From Trissonchulus latispiculum (lineage: Eukaryota > Nematoda > Enoplea > Enoplida > Ironidae): a DNA stretch of 64,000 nucleotides. The notes beneath the pieces are model-generated. The model had not been told where the DNA came from, ran no database searches, and worked only from the letters and a program-made list of their open reading frames with translations. The stretch lies in NCBI GenBank assembly GCA_030248195.1, contig JASAND010028470.1:1-64000 (forward strand), given 5' to 3'. This document shows, one piece after another, positions 1 through 10,059 of this stretch; the stretch's first letter is position 1; the number at the start of each line of letters is the position of its first letter. The position numbers and the translations under genes are program-made.

Positions 1-248
1 TTGTGAACGCAAATGAGTGTTTAACGCAATTTGCTGAATGGCTGATGATGTGCGGAAGGGGGGGGGGGGTAGCGGCGCCGCGTGAGGGCACAGAGATTTA
101 AATAGCAGGCTCTTATATGCGAATTTGTGAACGCAAATGAATGTTTAACGCAATTTTCTGAATGGCTGATGATGTGCGGATGGGGGGGAGGGGTAGCGGC
201 GCCGCGTAGGGATATAGAAATCTAAATAGCAGGCTCTTTTATGCGAAT
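1..248. repeat. Two tandem copies of a 124-bp repeat
   Basis: Two near-identical units start at 1 and 125 with TTGTGAACGCAAATGA. Each carries a poly-G tract followed by tagcggcgccgcgt, and a third copy breaks off at about 243, where the next satellite begins. There is no coding signal. The array probably continues left of the window. Confidence 0.8.
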
Positions 249-2215
249 TTGAGCCACTTTTGCCTGATACCAAACTTAGAAAATTTTTAAAAAAACCGTT
301 TTTGGACCGGTCCGGACCCTATGCAGGGCGCCACAGGCCGCTGGGACCACTTTGGAGGGGTCCTCCAATGAGAAAAAATGTTCGCCTAACCAAGGGCTTT
401 CATTTGATACCAAAGTTGGAAATTTTTAAAAAAAATCGATTTTGGACCGGTCCCGACCTTATGCAGGGCGCCACAGGCCGCTGGGACCACTTTGGAGGGG
501 TCCTCCAATGAGAAAAAATGTTCGCCTCACCAAGGGCTTTCATTTGATACCAAAGTCGGAAACTTTTTAAAAAATAGGTTTTTGACCAGTCCGGACCCTT
601 GTCAGGGCGCCACAGGCCGCTGGGGCCACTTTGGAGGGGTACTCCAATGACAAAAAATGATCGCCTCACCAAGGGCTTTCATTTGATACCAAACTTGGCC
701 ACTTTTGGAAAAATCGATATTTGGCCATTTTGGACCGGTCCGGACCCTGGTCAGGACGTCACAGGCCGCTGGGGCCACTTTGGAGGGGTCCTCCAATGAC
801 AAAAAATGTTGGCCTCACCAAGGGCTTTCATTTGATACCAAACTTGGCCACTTTTGGAAAAATCGATATTTGGCCATTTTGGACCGGTCCGGACCCTGGT
901 CAGGGCGCCACAGGCCGCTGGGGCCAGTTTGGAGGGGTCCTCCAATGACAAAAAATGTTCGCCTCACCAAGGGCTTTCATTTGATACCAAACATGGCCAC
1001 TTTTGGAAAAATCGATTTTTGACCCTTTTGGACCCTGGTCAGGGCGCCACAGGCCGCTGGGACCACTTTGGAGGGGTTCTCCAATGAGAAAAAATGTTCG
1101 CCTCAAAGAGAGCTTTCATTTGATACCAAAGTTAGAAATTTTTTAAAAAATCGATTGTTGACCAGTCCGGACCCTGGTCAGGGCGCCACAGGCCGCTGGG
1201 ACCACTGTGGAGGGGTCCTCCAATGACAAAAAATGTTGGCCTCACCAAGGGCTTTCATTTGATACCAAACTTGGCCACTTTTGGAAAAATCGATATTTGG
1301 CCATTTTGGACCGGTCCGGACCCTGGTCAGGGCGCCACAGGCCCCTGGGATCACTTTGGAGGGGTCCTCCAATGAGAAAAAATGTTCGCAACGGGCTTTC
1401 ATTTGATACCAAACATGGCCACTTTTGGAAAAATCGATTTTTGACCCTTTTGGACCCTGGTCAGGGCGCCACAGGCCGCTGGGACCACTTTGGAGGGGTT
1501 CTCCAATGAGAAAAAATGTTCGCCTCAAAAAGAGCTTTCATTTGATACCAAAGTTAGAAATTTTTTAAAAAATCGATTGTTGACCAGTCCGGACCTTGGT
1601 CAGGGCGCCACAGGCCGCTGGGACCACTGTGGAGGGGTCCTCCAATGAGAAAAAAATGTTCGCCTCACAAAGGGCTTTCATTGGATACTAAAGTTGGACA
1701 TTTTTAAAAAAATCGATTTTTGACCAGTCCGGACCCTGGTCAGGGCGCCACAGGCCGCTGGGGCCACTTTGGAGGGGTCCTCCAATGACAAAAAATGTTC
1801 GCCTCACCAAGGGCTTTCATTTGATACCAAACTTGGCCACTTTTGGAAAAATCGATATTTGGCCATTTTGGACCGGTCCGGACCCTGGTCAGGACGCCAC
1901 AGGCCGCTGGGGCCACTTTGGAGGGGTCCTCCAATGACAAAAAATGTTGGCCTCACCAAGGGCTTTCATTTGATACCAAACTTGGCCACTTTTGGAAAAA
2001 TCGATATTTGGCCATTTTGGACCGGTCCGGACCCTGGTCAGGGCGCCACAGGCCGCTGGGGCCAGTTTGGAGGGGTCCTCCAATGACAAAAAATGTTCGC
2101 CTCACCAAGGGCTTTCATTTGATACCAAACTTGGCCACTTTTAGAAAAATCGATTTTTGGCCATTTTGGGCATGGTCTACGGTCCGGACCCCTGGCCAGG
2201 GCGCCACACGGGTCC
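249..2215. repeat. Satellite array, about 14 units of 137-151 bp
   Basis: Each unit carries three recognisable boxes: ggaccggtccggaccctgg, gggcgccacaggccgctgg and GCTTTCATTTGATACCAAA. Spacing between the gggcgccacaggcc boxes is mostly about 138 or 149 bp, so two unit lengths alternate. Many apparent reading frames run through it on both strands, but they only mirror the repeat and carry no family motif. The array lies to the 3' side of the last twitchin-like exon seen, so it is probably inside an intron of that gene or beyond its end. Confidence 0.9.
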
Positions 2216-3169
2216 GAGCGAAACCTACTATAGCTTATGTTGTAGTGCTCCCGCAGCCCACCCCACACGCCCAATATGAAAGCTGTACCTGCAGCGGATC
2301 CTTCTATGGGAGATGTTAAAGTTGGACCTGCGACACGGTAGGGGCCCACCTCCATCAGGGTGCCCCCCAGCCCCACGGATAGGTGATAGAGCAAAACTAA
2401 TGGGCCATTTAGATTCACCATATAGGGGTTCCTATTCGAATACGAAACCTCAGCCCAGCAGCTCTTATGTATAGGGCTGCCTACTCCGTAGGCCCAGACC
2501 CCCCTTTTACACGCTAACTAGTGACCACTGGCCAGGGCGCCACAGACCACCGAACAGCACCATCTCGTTTCCCGGAGATCTTCACCTTGGGGCGATGCTA
2601 TAACCCCAATATGAGAACCTGGCTTTGAGCCGTGCTCTCTGTGGTCGAGTGCAAATATTTTCGGACTTAGTTTTTTTCCGGGGGGCCAAAATAGGGGGTC
2701 CCCCCTATGTACACAGACCTATGGGGGGGTCTTAGAGCCTCCAAAACTGATTTCCCCTTAAATGCGGGGGATTCTATACAAAAAAGGACCAAAAGTTCCT
2801 AGGGGGTCGAAGCCTTCCGAGCCCTAGGGTGGGGGGAAAAATGAGGAGAGAAAACACGAGCTGGGAAAGGGGCTATTTTTCATATCTCGAGATTGGCTCG
2901 ACCGATTCGGCTGAAATTTTCACAGCATGTACCCCTGCCCACAGGCTCTTCACACAGCGAGTTTGAGCCCGATCGGTCCACTCCTCCCTGAGATATTAAA
3001 AAAACTATTTCCAAAAATTAGCACTACCCCAAAATTTCCCTATTCTAGGTAGTGCGCTGACGCGCACTACCTGATAACAAAACTCAGCTGTTTACTTCTT
3101 AAGATTTATAATTTTCTCATTCTCTTAGCCTTAACAACATATGTACAATGAATTAACACTGAAGCATAC
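2216..3169. other. Non-coding stretch between satellite and Ig exon 4
   Basis: No exon of the Ig gene is recognised here. The stretch from 2660 to 2860 has several G and C runs typical of the poly-G elements elsewhere in the window. The remainder has no repeat or gene that can be named. Confidence 0.5.
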
Positions 3170-3263
3170 CTTCGAACTTGACTGTGAAAGTTGCGGTCAT
3201 TTTACCAGAAACATTTGTCACCGTGCAAATGTACTGTCCTGCGTCCTTCTCTTTGGACGGCTC
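3170..3263 (-). CDS. unc-22: Twitchin-like gene, exon 4 (end of Ig domain 2)
   Basis: This 94-nt exon has acceptor tttgtttag and donor G|gtatgc. It opens in phase 0 and leaves in phase 1. It encodes [20 protein letters not shown] followed by a short KFE-ending strand, which is the F and G strands of an I-set Ig domain with the DAGxYxC signature (Cys184 of the chain). It joins exon 3 in frame. No later exon is visible towards the window start, so the gene continues off the left edge or behind the satellite. Intracellular muscle Ig domains of this type bind sarcomeric partners. Assignment to twitchin rather than another giant titin-family protein is inference. Confidence 0.8.
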
Positions 3264-3458
3264 CTAAACAAATAAACATATATATAGCTTACGAGTCACT
3301 CACAAAAAGCCAGAATTTGTTAAGCTAAAGCAAATCAAGGCCTATGAGATATTGAAAAACAGCTGTAGTGCAAAGTTTTCGTAAAAGAAGTCTTCCAATA
3401 GTTCAGAGGGAGAATTCTGCCTTGCAGCGGGCGGGTCTCAATATGAAACAGTCTTTAC

Positions 3459-3527
3459 TTCCGAAGACAAATCCAGCACAGGTGAATCGCCAGGCCGGTA
3501 AGTAGCCTCGTAGCGAGCTTCCGATCC
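3459..3527 (-). CDS. Possible 69-nt in-frame cassette exon inside Ig domain 2
   Basis: A 69-nt segment between ttacag and gtaaag reads without a stop for exactly 23 codons. It begins GSEARYEATYRPGDSPVLD and ends SSE. It starts and ends in phase 0, matching the phase-0 junction between exon 3 and exon 4, so it could be included or skipped without shifting the frame. Its base composition is GC-richer than the flanking intron. Inclusion would place 23 residues in the E-F loop of Ig2, where family members normally have none. It could also be chance or a decayed exon; only transcripts would tell. Confidence 0.35.
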
Positions 3528-3664
3528 CTGTAAGTATAGGGAGTCAGGTCCACTTTTCCAGGAGAAACCACTCACAATCACAGTATTCTTTGCGCCGAGA
3601 CAAGAGATCCTTCGACAAGTACATACAATTTAAAATGTGTTATAGACATTTTATCAAAGCTTAC

Positions 3665-3873
3665 TTTAATTTCCATCCAGCAATGATAGACCTGTCCGCC
3701 GACATCCTGAAAGCCCAGCTTAACCCTATCAGTGTCCGTGATGGGGACGCCCTCTCGTGACCAGTTGGGCTGAGGCGGGCTCTTGGATCGTGCCTTGAAT
3801 TCCAGGACCAAGGTTTGTCCATCGTCTTTGGAGGAAATGGAAGGCTTTTCTTCAAATGTCGGTGCATCAAAAC
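3665..3873 (-). CDS. unc-22: Twitchin-like gene, exon 3 (most of Ig domain 2)
   Basis: This 209-nt exon has acceptor tattttaag and donor gtaagc, and enters in phase 2 and leaves in phase 0. It encodes residues 102-171, starting GFDAPTFEEKPS and ending GQVYHCWMEIK. The A to E strands of an I-set domain are present, with the core tryptophan at residue 139. The B-strand position that is usually cysteine is phenylalanine (residue 127), so this domain cannot form the canonical disulphide; that is tolerated in cytoplasmic Ig domains. The pattern xYxCxxEIK before DAGQYxC recalls the second N-terminal Ig domain of nematode twitchin. Confidence 0.85.
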
Positions 3874-4467
3874 CTTAAAATATTGAAAGGAGCATACACG
3901 TAAACAAACATTAAAGCAAACATGAGTAAACCTTCCAATTACAAACTAGATGCTTAATAAGGGAGGTTCAACTTCAGCCCAGCGAAGTCATTTCCTGACA
4001 TCTCTGCTTAACTACTCAACTCTATAAGAAGCATTAAGAAGAATAGTCATTAAAGAGTCCCAGTTTTCTCTACGATGTTCCACTTAAAATACTACTGCTA
4101 AAAGTCTAAACATGGCCAAATCTAAAAATGCTAATCAAAATAAGGAGCAGACAAATTCTACATTCAGAAATTAAGAAATGTTCTGAATTTATTTCTGAAG
4201 ACAATAAAAGGTAGATAAGATCAAGCTTATGGTACAGCGTTTTACGCATTAGTTAGTTATTCAACCTGTGAAAGCTTACAACTGTTTTCTCTTTGTGACT
4301 CAATGTCTTGCGTAACGTAAACGTAACGAACGACACCTAATTCAACCGCTTGACGCTGCAATAACACGACTTAATTGTAGAGAATTCGAAATTTTAAACA
4401 TATTGTTAACAACTTGGTTAACCTAGTAGCAGCATTGTTAATACTGCATATTCATCCATCTCCTCAC
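3874..4467 (-). other. Intron 2 of the twitchin-like gene
   Basis: AT-rich sequence between donor gtgagg and acceptor tattttaag. No repeat, element or internal exon was recognised. Confidence 0.6.
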
Positions 4468-4558
4468 CTGTGAGCTTAAGGTTGAAGTTGGCATTGCCCT
4501 TTCCATGGGGGTTTGTGATGGCACATTTGTATGCACCTGCGTCTGCATCGGCAAGGTC
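4468..4558 (-). CDS. unc-22: Twitchin-like gene, exon 2 (end of Ig domain 1)
   Basis: This 91-nt exon has acceptor atttctttatag and donor gtgagg. It enters in phase 0 and leaves in phase 1. It encodes [20 protein letters not shown] and the final G strand, ending NFNLKLT plus the first base of a glycine codon. DADAGAYKC is the conserved F-strand motif of I-set domains, with Cys83 pairing topologically with Cys27 of exon 1. It joins exon 1 directly (QMR|DLA) and exon 3 (LT-G-FDAP). Confidence 0.85.
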
Positions 4559-5802
4559 CTATAAAGAAATGTAAATACATCGGTGAAAGCTCAGGTCAAC
4601 TCCTAATTTTGTTGCTGAATTTGTGAATGTGAATCGCAATCGCAACAAAATCAGTTTTATAAATTTTTCCTGCAGCGAATGCGCATAAAAGCTGCAACGT
4701 ATGACAACATAACCGTCTCTATTGTCATTACAAGAGGCGAACAAGGAAAAAAGACCGAAAAACGATTTTCAGTTTACTCTGTTTTTCATTTTTTCCGAAA
4801 TGGTTGAATAAAGAAAATTTTTTGTAGTTATTTTGACATCACCACACAGATATATTACATCTAATGGTTTCTGAAGATTTCTTTGATTTATCGGTCTTAA
4901 AATCCCAGTCCGTCGCAACAGCAAAGAGTGTCACAGCATGCATATCTAAGTTTTCAGCTACTGAGCCAATCTCTGTGTTGACGGCCCCCATCCCAGTCGC
5001 AACTGCACACCTCACACTTAATAAGCATTCTGGCTTAGTTTTACTGGGGGTGGGGTAGGGTGGGTGGTGCCCCCCACTCGGCAACCTCCACCCATTCGAG
5101 ATCCCCCTAAATTTTGACCTCGCCCCCATAAGCCAAAAAATTGCCAGATTTCACCATTTTTACCCTAAATTTTCAAAACTTTTTCCGGCTTCGCCGGAAC
5201 TATAACGAAATTTTCGCTATGTTAGCGTAAAATACACCCAAAATTAGTCATTTTTTAGCGATTTTTGGCAATTTGTTTACACAAAAACGTAAAAATGTGC
5301 AAAATTTTTTCAAAAATATGCCCCCCCACTTTTGGTGAGCCCCCTATTGATGGAGGGGGGACTTTCAACCCTCCCATGTCGCCCCCCATAAATTTTGGCC
5401 TAAAAATTAAGCCAGACATTTGCGGGTGCTCAGTCTCCGCATGTTTATATATTGTTAAAGCTCAAAACACTACAACTAAGTTACATAGAGACTTCATCAG
5501 TTTCGTGTGCGTGTGCCGAATGCAGGATTAGCAGCGAAACTGGTTTGATTTAGTCAGTACTCTAATGCAGTGAGGGCATTATTCGGAAGAGCAATGCCTC
5601 AGCAACTAACAAGGAACAGCCCGCCGGCAGTCTGGTTTCTTCTCATCATGTAGGCACATGTAAGGAAGAAATGTGCTCTAACAAAAAATCAAAACTAAAT
5701 TGAAGTACAATTAGCCACCAGGAAATCAATCTAAGGTAAATTTCCACATTCCCATAGCATGTTTCACTATTTACAGAACAGCATCAACAAAGTCGGACAA
5801 AC
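4559..5802 (-). other. Intron 1 of the twitchin-like gene
   Basis: About 1.24 kb between donor gtttgt and acceptor tttatag. The middle third is a poly-G/C mobile element (5029-5416). The flanks are AT-rich with nothing else recognised. Confidence 0.6.
5029..5416. mobile_element. Poly-G/C element with TCTGGCTTA ends
   Basis: The left end TCTGGCTTAGTTTTACTGGGG is mirrored by a right end whose complement reads TCTGGCTTAATTTTTAGGCC. The interior has CCCCCCACTCG-type tracts and the hairpin CCGGCTTCGCCGG at 5185-5197, both shared with the CTGGGG elements at 34.2, 40.1 and 45.2 kb. It sits inside intron 1 of the twitchin-like gene. No clear target duplication was found. Confidence 0.6.
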
Positions 5803-6015
5803 CCTCATCTGAAGGATGGCACTGAACTGATCTCCGTCCTTTCGATCTAGTCGAGTCGCGAATCGGCCGCCATCACTGATCTCACTTGTCTCATAGAACC
5901 ACTTTATCTCAGGGGCAGGAGCTGCCTCAAAAAAGCATTCCAGCTCAATGCTGCCGTCATCATTTTGCCGAGCCACTGGCTGCTGGGGAAAATGGGGAGG
6001 CTTTCCTTCAGGCAT
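5803..6015 (-). CDS. unc-22: Twitchin-like gene, first coding exon (Ig domain 1)
   Basis: The 71-codon exon runs from ATG to QMR, followed by donor gtttgt. It encodes MPEGKPPHFPQQPVARQ and an I-set Ig domain with Cys27, the core Trp39 and the GGRFATRL strand. Nematode twitchin also begins with an Ig domain only a few residues after its initiator Met, which is why this ATG is taken as the start. An alternative is an internal acceptor at cctgaag just downstream, which would make this an internal exon. Twitchin is a cytoplasmic giant kinase of the thick filament that modulates relaxation; only its extreme N-terminus would be in this window. Other titin-family proteins share such domains, so the symbol is tentative. 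Confidence 0.75.
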
Positions 6016-6317
6016 GATTAATAAAGCAAAGAGAAATGAGGAGGATCAAAATGAAATCACAATTAAGATTAAAAATATACAAAAATGTTAAGTATAAACA
6101 GACAAACAGTCAAACCAGCTGCTGCAGCAGAGCGCTAAACCTGAAACACAATACGCATAGCATATAAATATATACCATACGAAAGAAAAGTGCACCTGGG
6201 CAGGAAAAACAGCTACCAAAATTTTAAATCCCTGTGAAGTGTAGTTTGTATGTCCAAAATCAGCTTTGAATTTGCATAACATTTGCCAGTTACTGAATAC
6301 GTAAAGAATAGTAAGGT
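6016..6317 (-). other. Upstream region of the twitchin-like gene
   Basis: About 300 bp separate the proposed start codon from a 3.5-kb nested transposon stack. A pyrimidine-rich stretch (cctcctcatttctctttgc) lies just before the ATG and could be a cis- or trans-splice acceptor tract. No TATA box could be assigned. Confidence 0.3.
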
Positions 6318-7102
6318 TTAAGGGGGGCGACTAAAATGGGGGTGCCCCGAATTTGTCCGATTGGAATACTTTTTGGCGAAGATTTAGAGCATGGGTGGGG
6401 TCAAAAAATACCGGGTACTCAGATCTTAGCTGTCTTCCAGTCATGTGCAGCCGTCGCGTTTATGTGCCCGATCCCCACTTTTTCACAACTACCAACATAA
6501 TTATATAACTAAAAATTTCTGCTGGCTGCAAGACCCTAGCTCCAAGGTCGCCATTTGCCAATATGATTTGGCACATGTGCCCCTATCTGCAGAAAAATAC
6601 TAGACGTCTCTATCTTATCTGCATCTAATGGAATTACTCTTCAAAGTTGAAGTTTCGGCAAAACTTTGAAAATTTTTGGCTAGCGAAAGAAAACTTTTAT
6701 TACTGGTGCGACCTATAAGGCTGTAATTTGGCGTAAAAGGAGGCCCTATAGGAGTACTCATTTGTGCCAAATGGCAAGAAATTCTGCCGCGTGAAAAAAT
6801 TTTTGTCAACTTTAATCTTCAAAAATTGCCGAAACCGCCATTTTCAGTCTGTCGGATCCTGTGAATAGGCTTTCTGCATCCATAAAAGTCCCAAACCTTC
6901 ACTAATCGAGCTGAAATCTTTTGCGGGTGTGTTTTTGACCACGCTGAGTTAAAATATTTCAAAAAATTTTAATTTCAAAAAATTCGATTTTTTCGATTTC
7001 TGGGACACCATTGCCCAAAAACGGCGATTTTGCCAATTTTTGAAGATTAAACTTGAGAAACATTTTTTGAGGCGGCAGAATTTCTTGCCATTTGGCACGG
7101 GC

Positions 7103-7590
7103 CAGTATAAAATGCAGACGCAGACGCAGACGCAGACCTGCAGACTTAGCAGACCCACGCAGACGCAGACTCGGGTATAAAACGCAGACCCAAAAGCAGA
7201 CTCGGGTATAAAATGCAGACTTCACAACAGACGCAGACTTTGGTATAAAATGCAGACTTGCAGACCTGGGTATAAAAAGCAGACTGTGGTATAAAATGCA
7301 GACTTTTGAGCAGACTTGCAGACCCGGATACAGAAAGCAGACTCGGGTATAAAATGCAGACTTTTGAGCAGACTTGCAGACCCGGAAACAAAAAGCAGAC
7401 CCGGGTATAAAATGCAGACTTTTGAGCAGACTTGCAGACTCGGGTATAAAATGCAGACTCGGGTATAAAATGCAGACTTTTGAGCAGACTTGCAGACCCG
7501 GATACAAAAGGCAGACCCGGGTATAAAATGCAGACTTTTGAGCAGACTTGCAGACCTGGGTATAAAAAGCAGACTTACGTATATATCATT
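7103..7590 (+). repeat. Tandem array of TATAAAA / GCAGAC units (left arm)
   Basis: About a dozen units of the form cgggtataaaatgcagac, separated by ttttgagcagacttgcagac. Unit lengths are about 20 and 40 bp. Each unit contains a consensus TATA box. The array is the mirror of that at 9100-9404. Confidence 0.9.
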
Positions 7591-7909
7591 GGGAAAACCC
7601 CAGAGCGGTGAACGCCTACGTATCTTTGGGGTTGCGGCCGTCTCTTGCCAACTCAGGAGGCGGTCCGAATGGGCTTAGGCTGTCTAGGCCAACGCTCTAC
7701 CGATTGAGCCACCCAGGCACAATCGAACCAAGCTTAATTTGGAATTCGTTCTCAAACTGTAGTGACATTTTTAGAAGACGCTTTCGCGCCAGCCCACACA
7801 GTCTGATGGGAGCAAACCTCGACCGTTTCAAACCGTAATGGACAAGACAAATGAAAGAACAAACGAAACTAAGATTGTCACTACAGCACCTCCGACCCGA
7901 AAAATTCGG

Positions 7910-7981
7910 GCCTGAGGTGGGGATCGAACCCACAACCTTTGGCTGTCTAGGCCAACGCTCTACCGATTGACCCACCCAGGC
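7910..7981 (-). tRNA. 72-nt tRNA-like cloverleaf (SINE head or tRNA pseudogene)
   Basis: The minus strand folds as a class I tRNA: 7-bp acceptor stem GCCTGGG/CTCAGGC (one G-T pair), D arm with one mismatch, anticodon stem TTGGC/GCCAA with loop CTAGACA, and a perfect T arm GTGGG-TTCGATC-CCCAC. The anticodon would be AGA (Ser), but there is no long variable arm and position 37 is C. It is embedded in repeated sequence, so it is most likely a SINE promoter, not a functional tRNA. Confidence 0.5.
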
Positions 7982-8064
7982 ACAATCGAACAAAGCTTAA
8001 GTTGGAATTCGTTCCCAAACTGTAGTGACATTTTTAGAAGACGCTTTCGCGCCAGCCCACACAG

Positions 8065-8899
8065 TAGGGATGGGCGCGAAAAAAAAGGACTGGAAAAAAG
8101 GTTTTTTCCGTTTTTATTCCATTTTTTCCGAAGGGGTGGAAAAAAATGGAAAAATATTCCTAACCTTATTTTGACGATTTCTACAATGAAATATAATGTT
8201 TTCTGAGCTTTTCCAGCAATTTCCCACTATTTACAACCTTTTCCGTGGTTCATAGTAGGTGGGGGTATGTTAAATCTGACGAAATTGTATTTGGGTTTTT
8301 TTCGAAGCATCGGAAAAAATGGAAAAATATTCGGGACATGTTCTGAAAGTTAATATATGCAATCAGACCATAAAGAAACTATCAAAAACAGTGTATAATG
8401 AGGTAAGAATACGATATTCATGAGTTTGAGCTAATTTTGATATTTAACATTTTTTGCCTAGGAATGTGAAAATAATTGCATAACTCAAGTAGAGTTAATA
8501 ATTCCATACCTAACAGTGGAGTGTTCAATCAAAACTGTTAAAATATCTGGAATTTATTTACTTAGCGAAGTGCGTTACCTACGAAAACCACAGACCAGGT
8601 CTAGTAGAACCGCCATGGTATACAGAAGTCACTTGTCCTTTGCTTTACAGTATCACTCGTGAAAATGCTCGATTCCTGCAATCAATACTGGAACCTTTCT
8701 AAGCTCTTGTGTAATTGCATTACCAATGTGGGGCTACTTAATATCGTAAAAACTGCTTCTGTGCATGCAAAAACATGAAATAACGCAACTTTTAGTACAT
8801 TGTGTAATTGTGGAGTGGCCGGAAAAAAATGAAAAAATGGAAAAAAACCGGAAAAAAGGTTTTTCCGGCAATCTTTTTTCCCGGAAAAAACCAACCCTA
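8065..8899. mobile_element. hAT-like MITE, TAGGGATGG ends, 8-bp TSD
   Basis: Starts TAGGGATGGGC and ends ACCAACCCTA, flanked by the perfect duplication CCACACAG at 8057-8064 and 8900-8907. Subterminal zones carry repeated TTTTTTCCGG motifs at both ends. A second, longer copy in the opposite orientation is at 47878-48985. There is no transposase frame. Confidence 0.92.
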
Positions 8900-9099
8900 C
8901 CACACAGTCTCATGGGAGCAAACCTCGACTAGCAAAGGTTAAGTTGGCACGAGAAATTAATGTAGGAATAGCTAGCTAATAATGGGTAATAATAAATTGA
9001 GAATTCGTTAGTCGGCGTATACAGTTTAATATTAGAGTCTACAGCCGCAATGTATATGAAAGAACCAAGAGAGACTATCCGAGACTATTTTATATTTCC

Positions 9100-9404
9100 C
9101 CGAGTCTGCAAAGCTGCACTAAAGTGCATTTTATACCGGAGTCTGCAAGGTTGGACTAAAGTCTGCATTTTATACCCGAGTCTGCAAGTCTGCACTAAAG
9201 TCTGCTTTTTATACCCGAGTCTGCAAGTCTGCAATGAAGTCTGCTTTTTATACCCGAGTCTGCAAGTCTGCAATGAAGTCTGCATTTTATACCTTTAGTA
9301 AAGTCTGCGTCTGCTTTTTATACCCGAGTCTGCGTCTGCACTAAAGTCTGCGTTTTATACCCAAGTCTGCTGGTCTGCGTCTGCGTCTGCGTTTTATACT
9401 GGCC
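9100..9404 (-). repeat. Tandem array of TATAAAA / GCAGAC units (right arm)
   Basis: Mirror image of the array at 7103-7590. Units read gtctgcattttatacccgag on the plus strand, so the TATA boxes point the opposite way. It ends exactly at the right terminus of the 7099-9405 element. Confidence 0.88.
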
Positions 9405-9870
9405 CATTTGGCACAAATAAGTTCTCCTATAGGGCCTCTGTATATGCCAAATTACAGCCTTATAGCTCGTACCAGTAAAAAAATTTTCCTTTCGTTAGCC
9501 AAAGTTTTTTTAATTTTTTTCCGAAACCTCAACTTTGAAGAGTAATTCCATTAGATGCAGATAAGATAGAGACTTCTAGTATTTTTCTGCAGATATGGGC
9601 ACATGTGCCAAATCATATTGGCAAATGGCAACCTTGGAGCAGGGGTCTTGCAGCCAGCAGAAATTTTTAATTAATTATGGTCGTAGTTGTGAAAAAGGGG
9701 GGGGGGGTCGGGTAAATAAAGCCGACGGCTGCGCATGGATGGAAGGCAGCTAAGAACCAACGACCAAGTATTTTCTTGACCACACCCATGCTCTATAACT
9801 TCGCAAAAAAGTAGGCCAATCGGACAAAGTCGGGGCAAAAGTTTAGTCCCCCCCTTAAGTTGTATATATA

Positions 9871-9950
9871 TACCTGGAGAGAACACCAACCTACGTACAT
9901 ACAGAAGGTTACAGAATGCCGGTGCGTATTTCCGGACTCACAACCCACAT
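9871..9950 (-). repeat. Fragment of a second SINE family (tail part)
   Basis: The string cctggagagaacaccaacct through gccggtgcgtatttccgga matches, with substitutions, the tail half of the SINE at 19136-19497. The rest of the copy is missing here. Confidence 0.55.
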
Positions 9951-10059
9951 ATTTAGTGTTCGAGCATTGCTCTAGAAAGCACAGCACAAACAGTTTGGTA
10001 GTAATTAACAACTTTAGGCAAAAGCGGTAATCCTGACCACAACCCTCCTCCCAGGGCCT

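Larger units (their letters stand above)
7640..8936 (-). mobile_element. Tandem tRNA-derived SINE copies, the second split by a hAT MITE
   Basis: Two copies of the same unit lie head to tail. Copy 1 covers about 7640-7860 and copy 2 about 7880-8064 plus 8900-8936. Both carry the tRNA-like head (gtgcctgggtggctcaatcg on the minus strand), the block AAGCTTAAgTTGGAATTCG and the block gctttcgcgccagcccacacag. Because copy 1 lacks the insertion, it is an internal empty-site control for the MITE at 8065-8899. A related copy is at 63409-63545. Confidence 0.75.
7099..9405. mobile_element. GGGCCAGTATAAAA-ended element with 9-bp target duplication
   Basis: Ends GGGCCAGTATAAAATGCAGA and TTTTATACTGGCCC are flanked by the perfect 9-bp direct repeat ATTTGGCAC (7090-7098 and 9406-9414). 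Inside are two mirror-image arrays of TATAAAA/GCAGAC units and a central SINE region. The same ends with another 9-bp duplication occur at 43844-44346. Nine-bp duplications fit Mutator-like or related transposases; no transposase gene is present. Confidence 0.85.
6318..9858. mobile_element. Outer fold-back transposon bounded by TTAA, carrying nested insertions
   Basis: The left end TTAAGGGGGGCGACTAAA is the complement of the right end TTTAGTCCCCCCCTTAA. Landmarks repeat in inverted order in the two arms: the tract near 6540-6600 (ctagctccaaggtcgccatttgcc) mirrors 9615-9640, and the ctataaggctgtaatttggc region at 6714 mirrors 9440-9465. Without the inner element at 7099-9405 it would be about 1.2 kb. 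TTAA at both tips is the target used by piggyBac-type transposases, but no transposase remains and the tips do not show the usual CCCT, so the class is inference. Confidence 0.7.

Noticed and set aside
260..2320. Many open frames of 66-158 codons on both strands in the first 2.3 kb
   Set aside because: They are translations of the 137-151-bp satellite; the same peptides recur in all frames and on both strands, with no known domain.
7103..9404. Regularly spaced repeats resembling a CRISPR array
   Set aside because: Spacers are repeats themselves, units vary in length, the arrays are mirror images inside a transposon, and the genome is eukaryotic.
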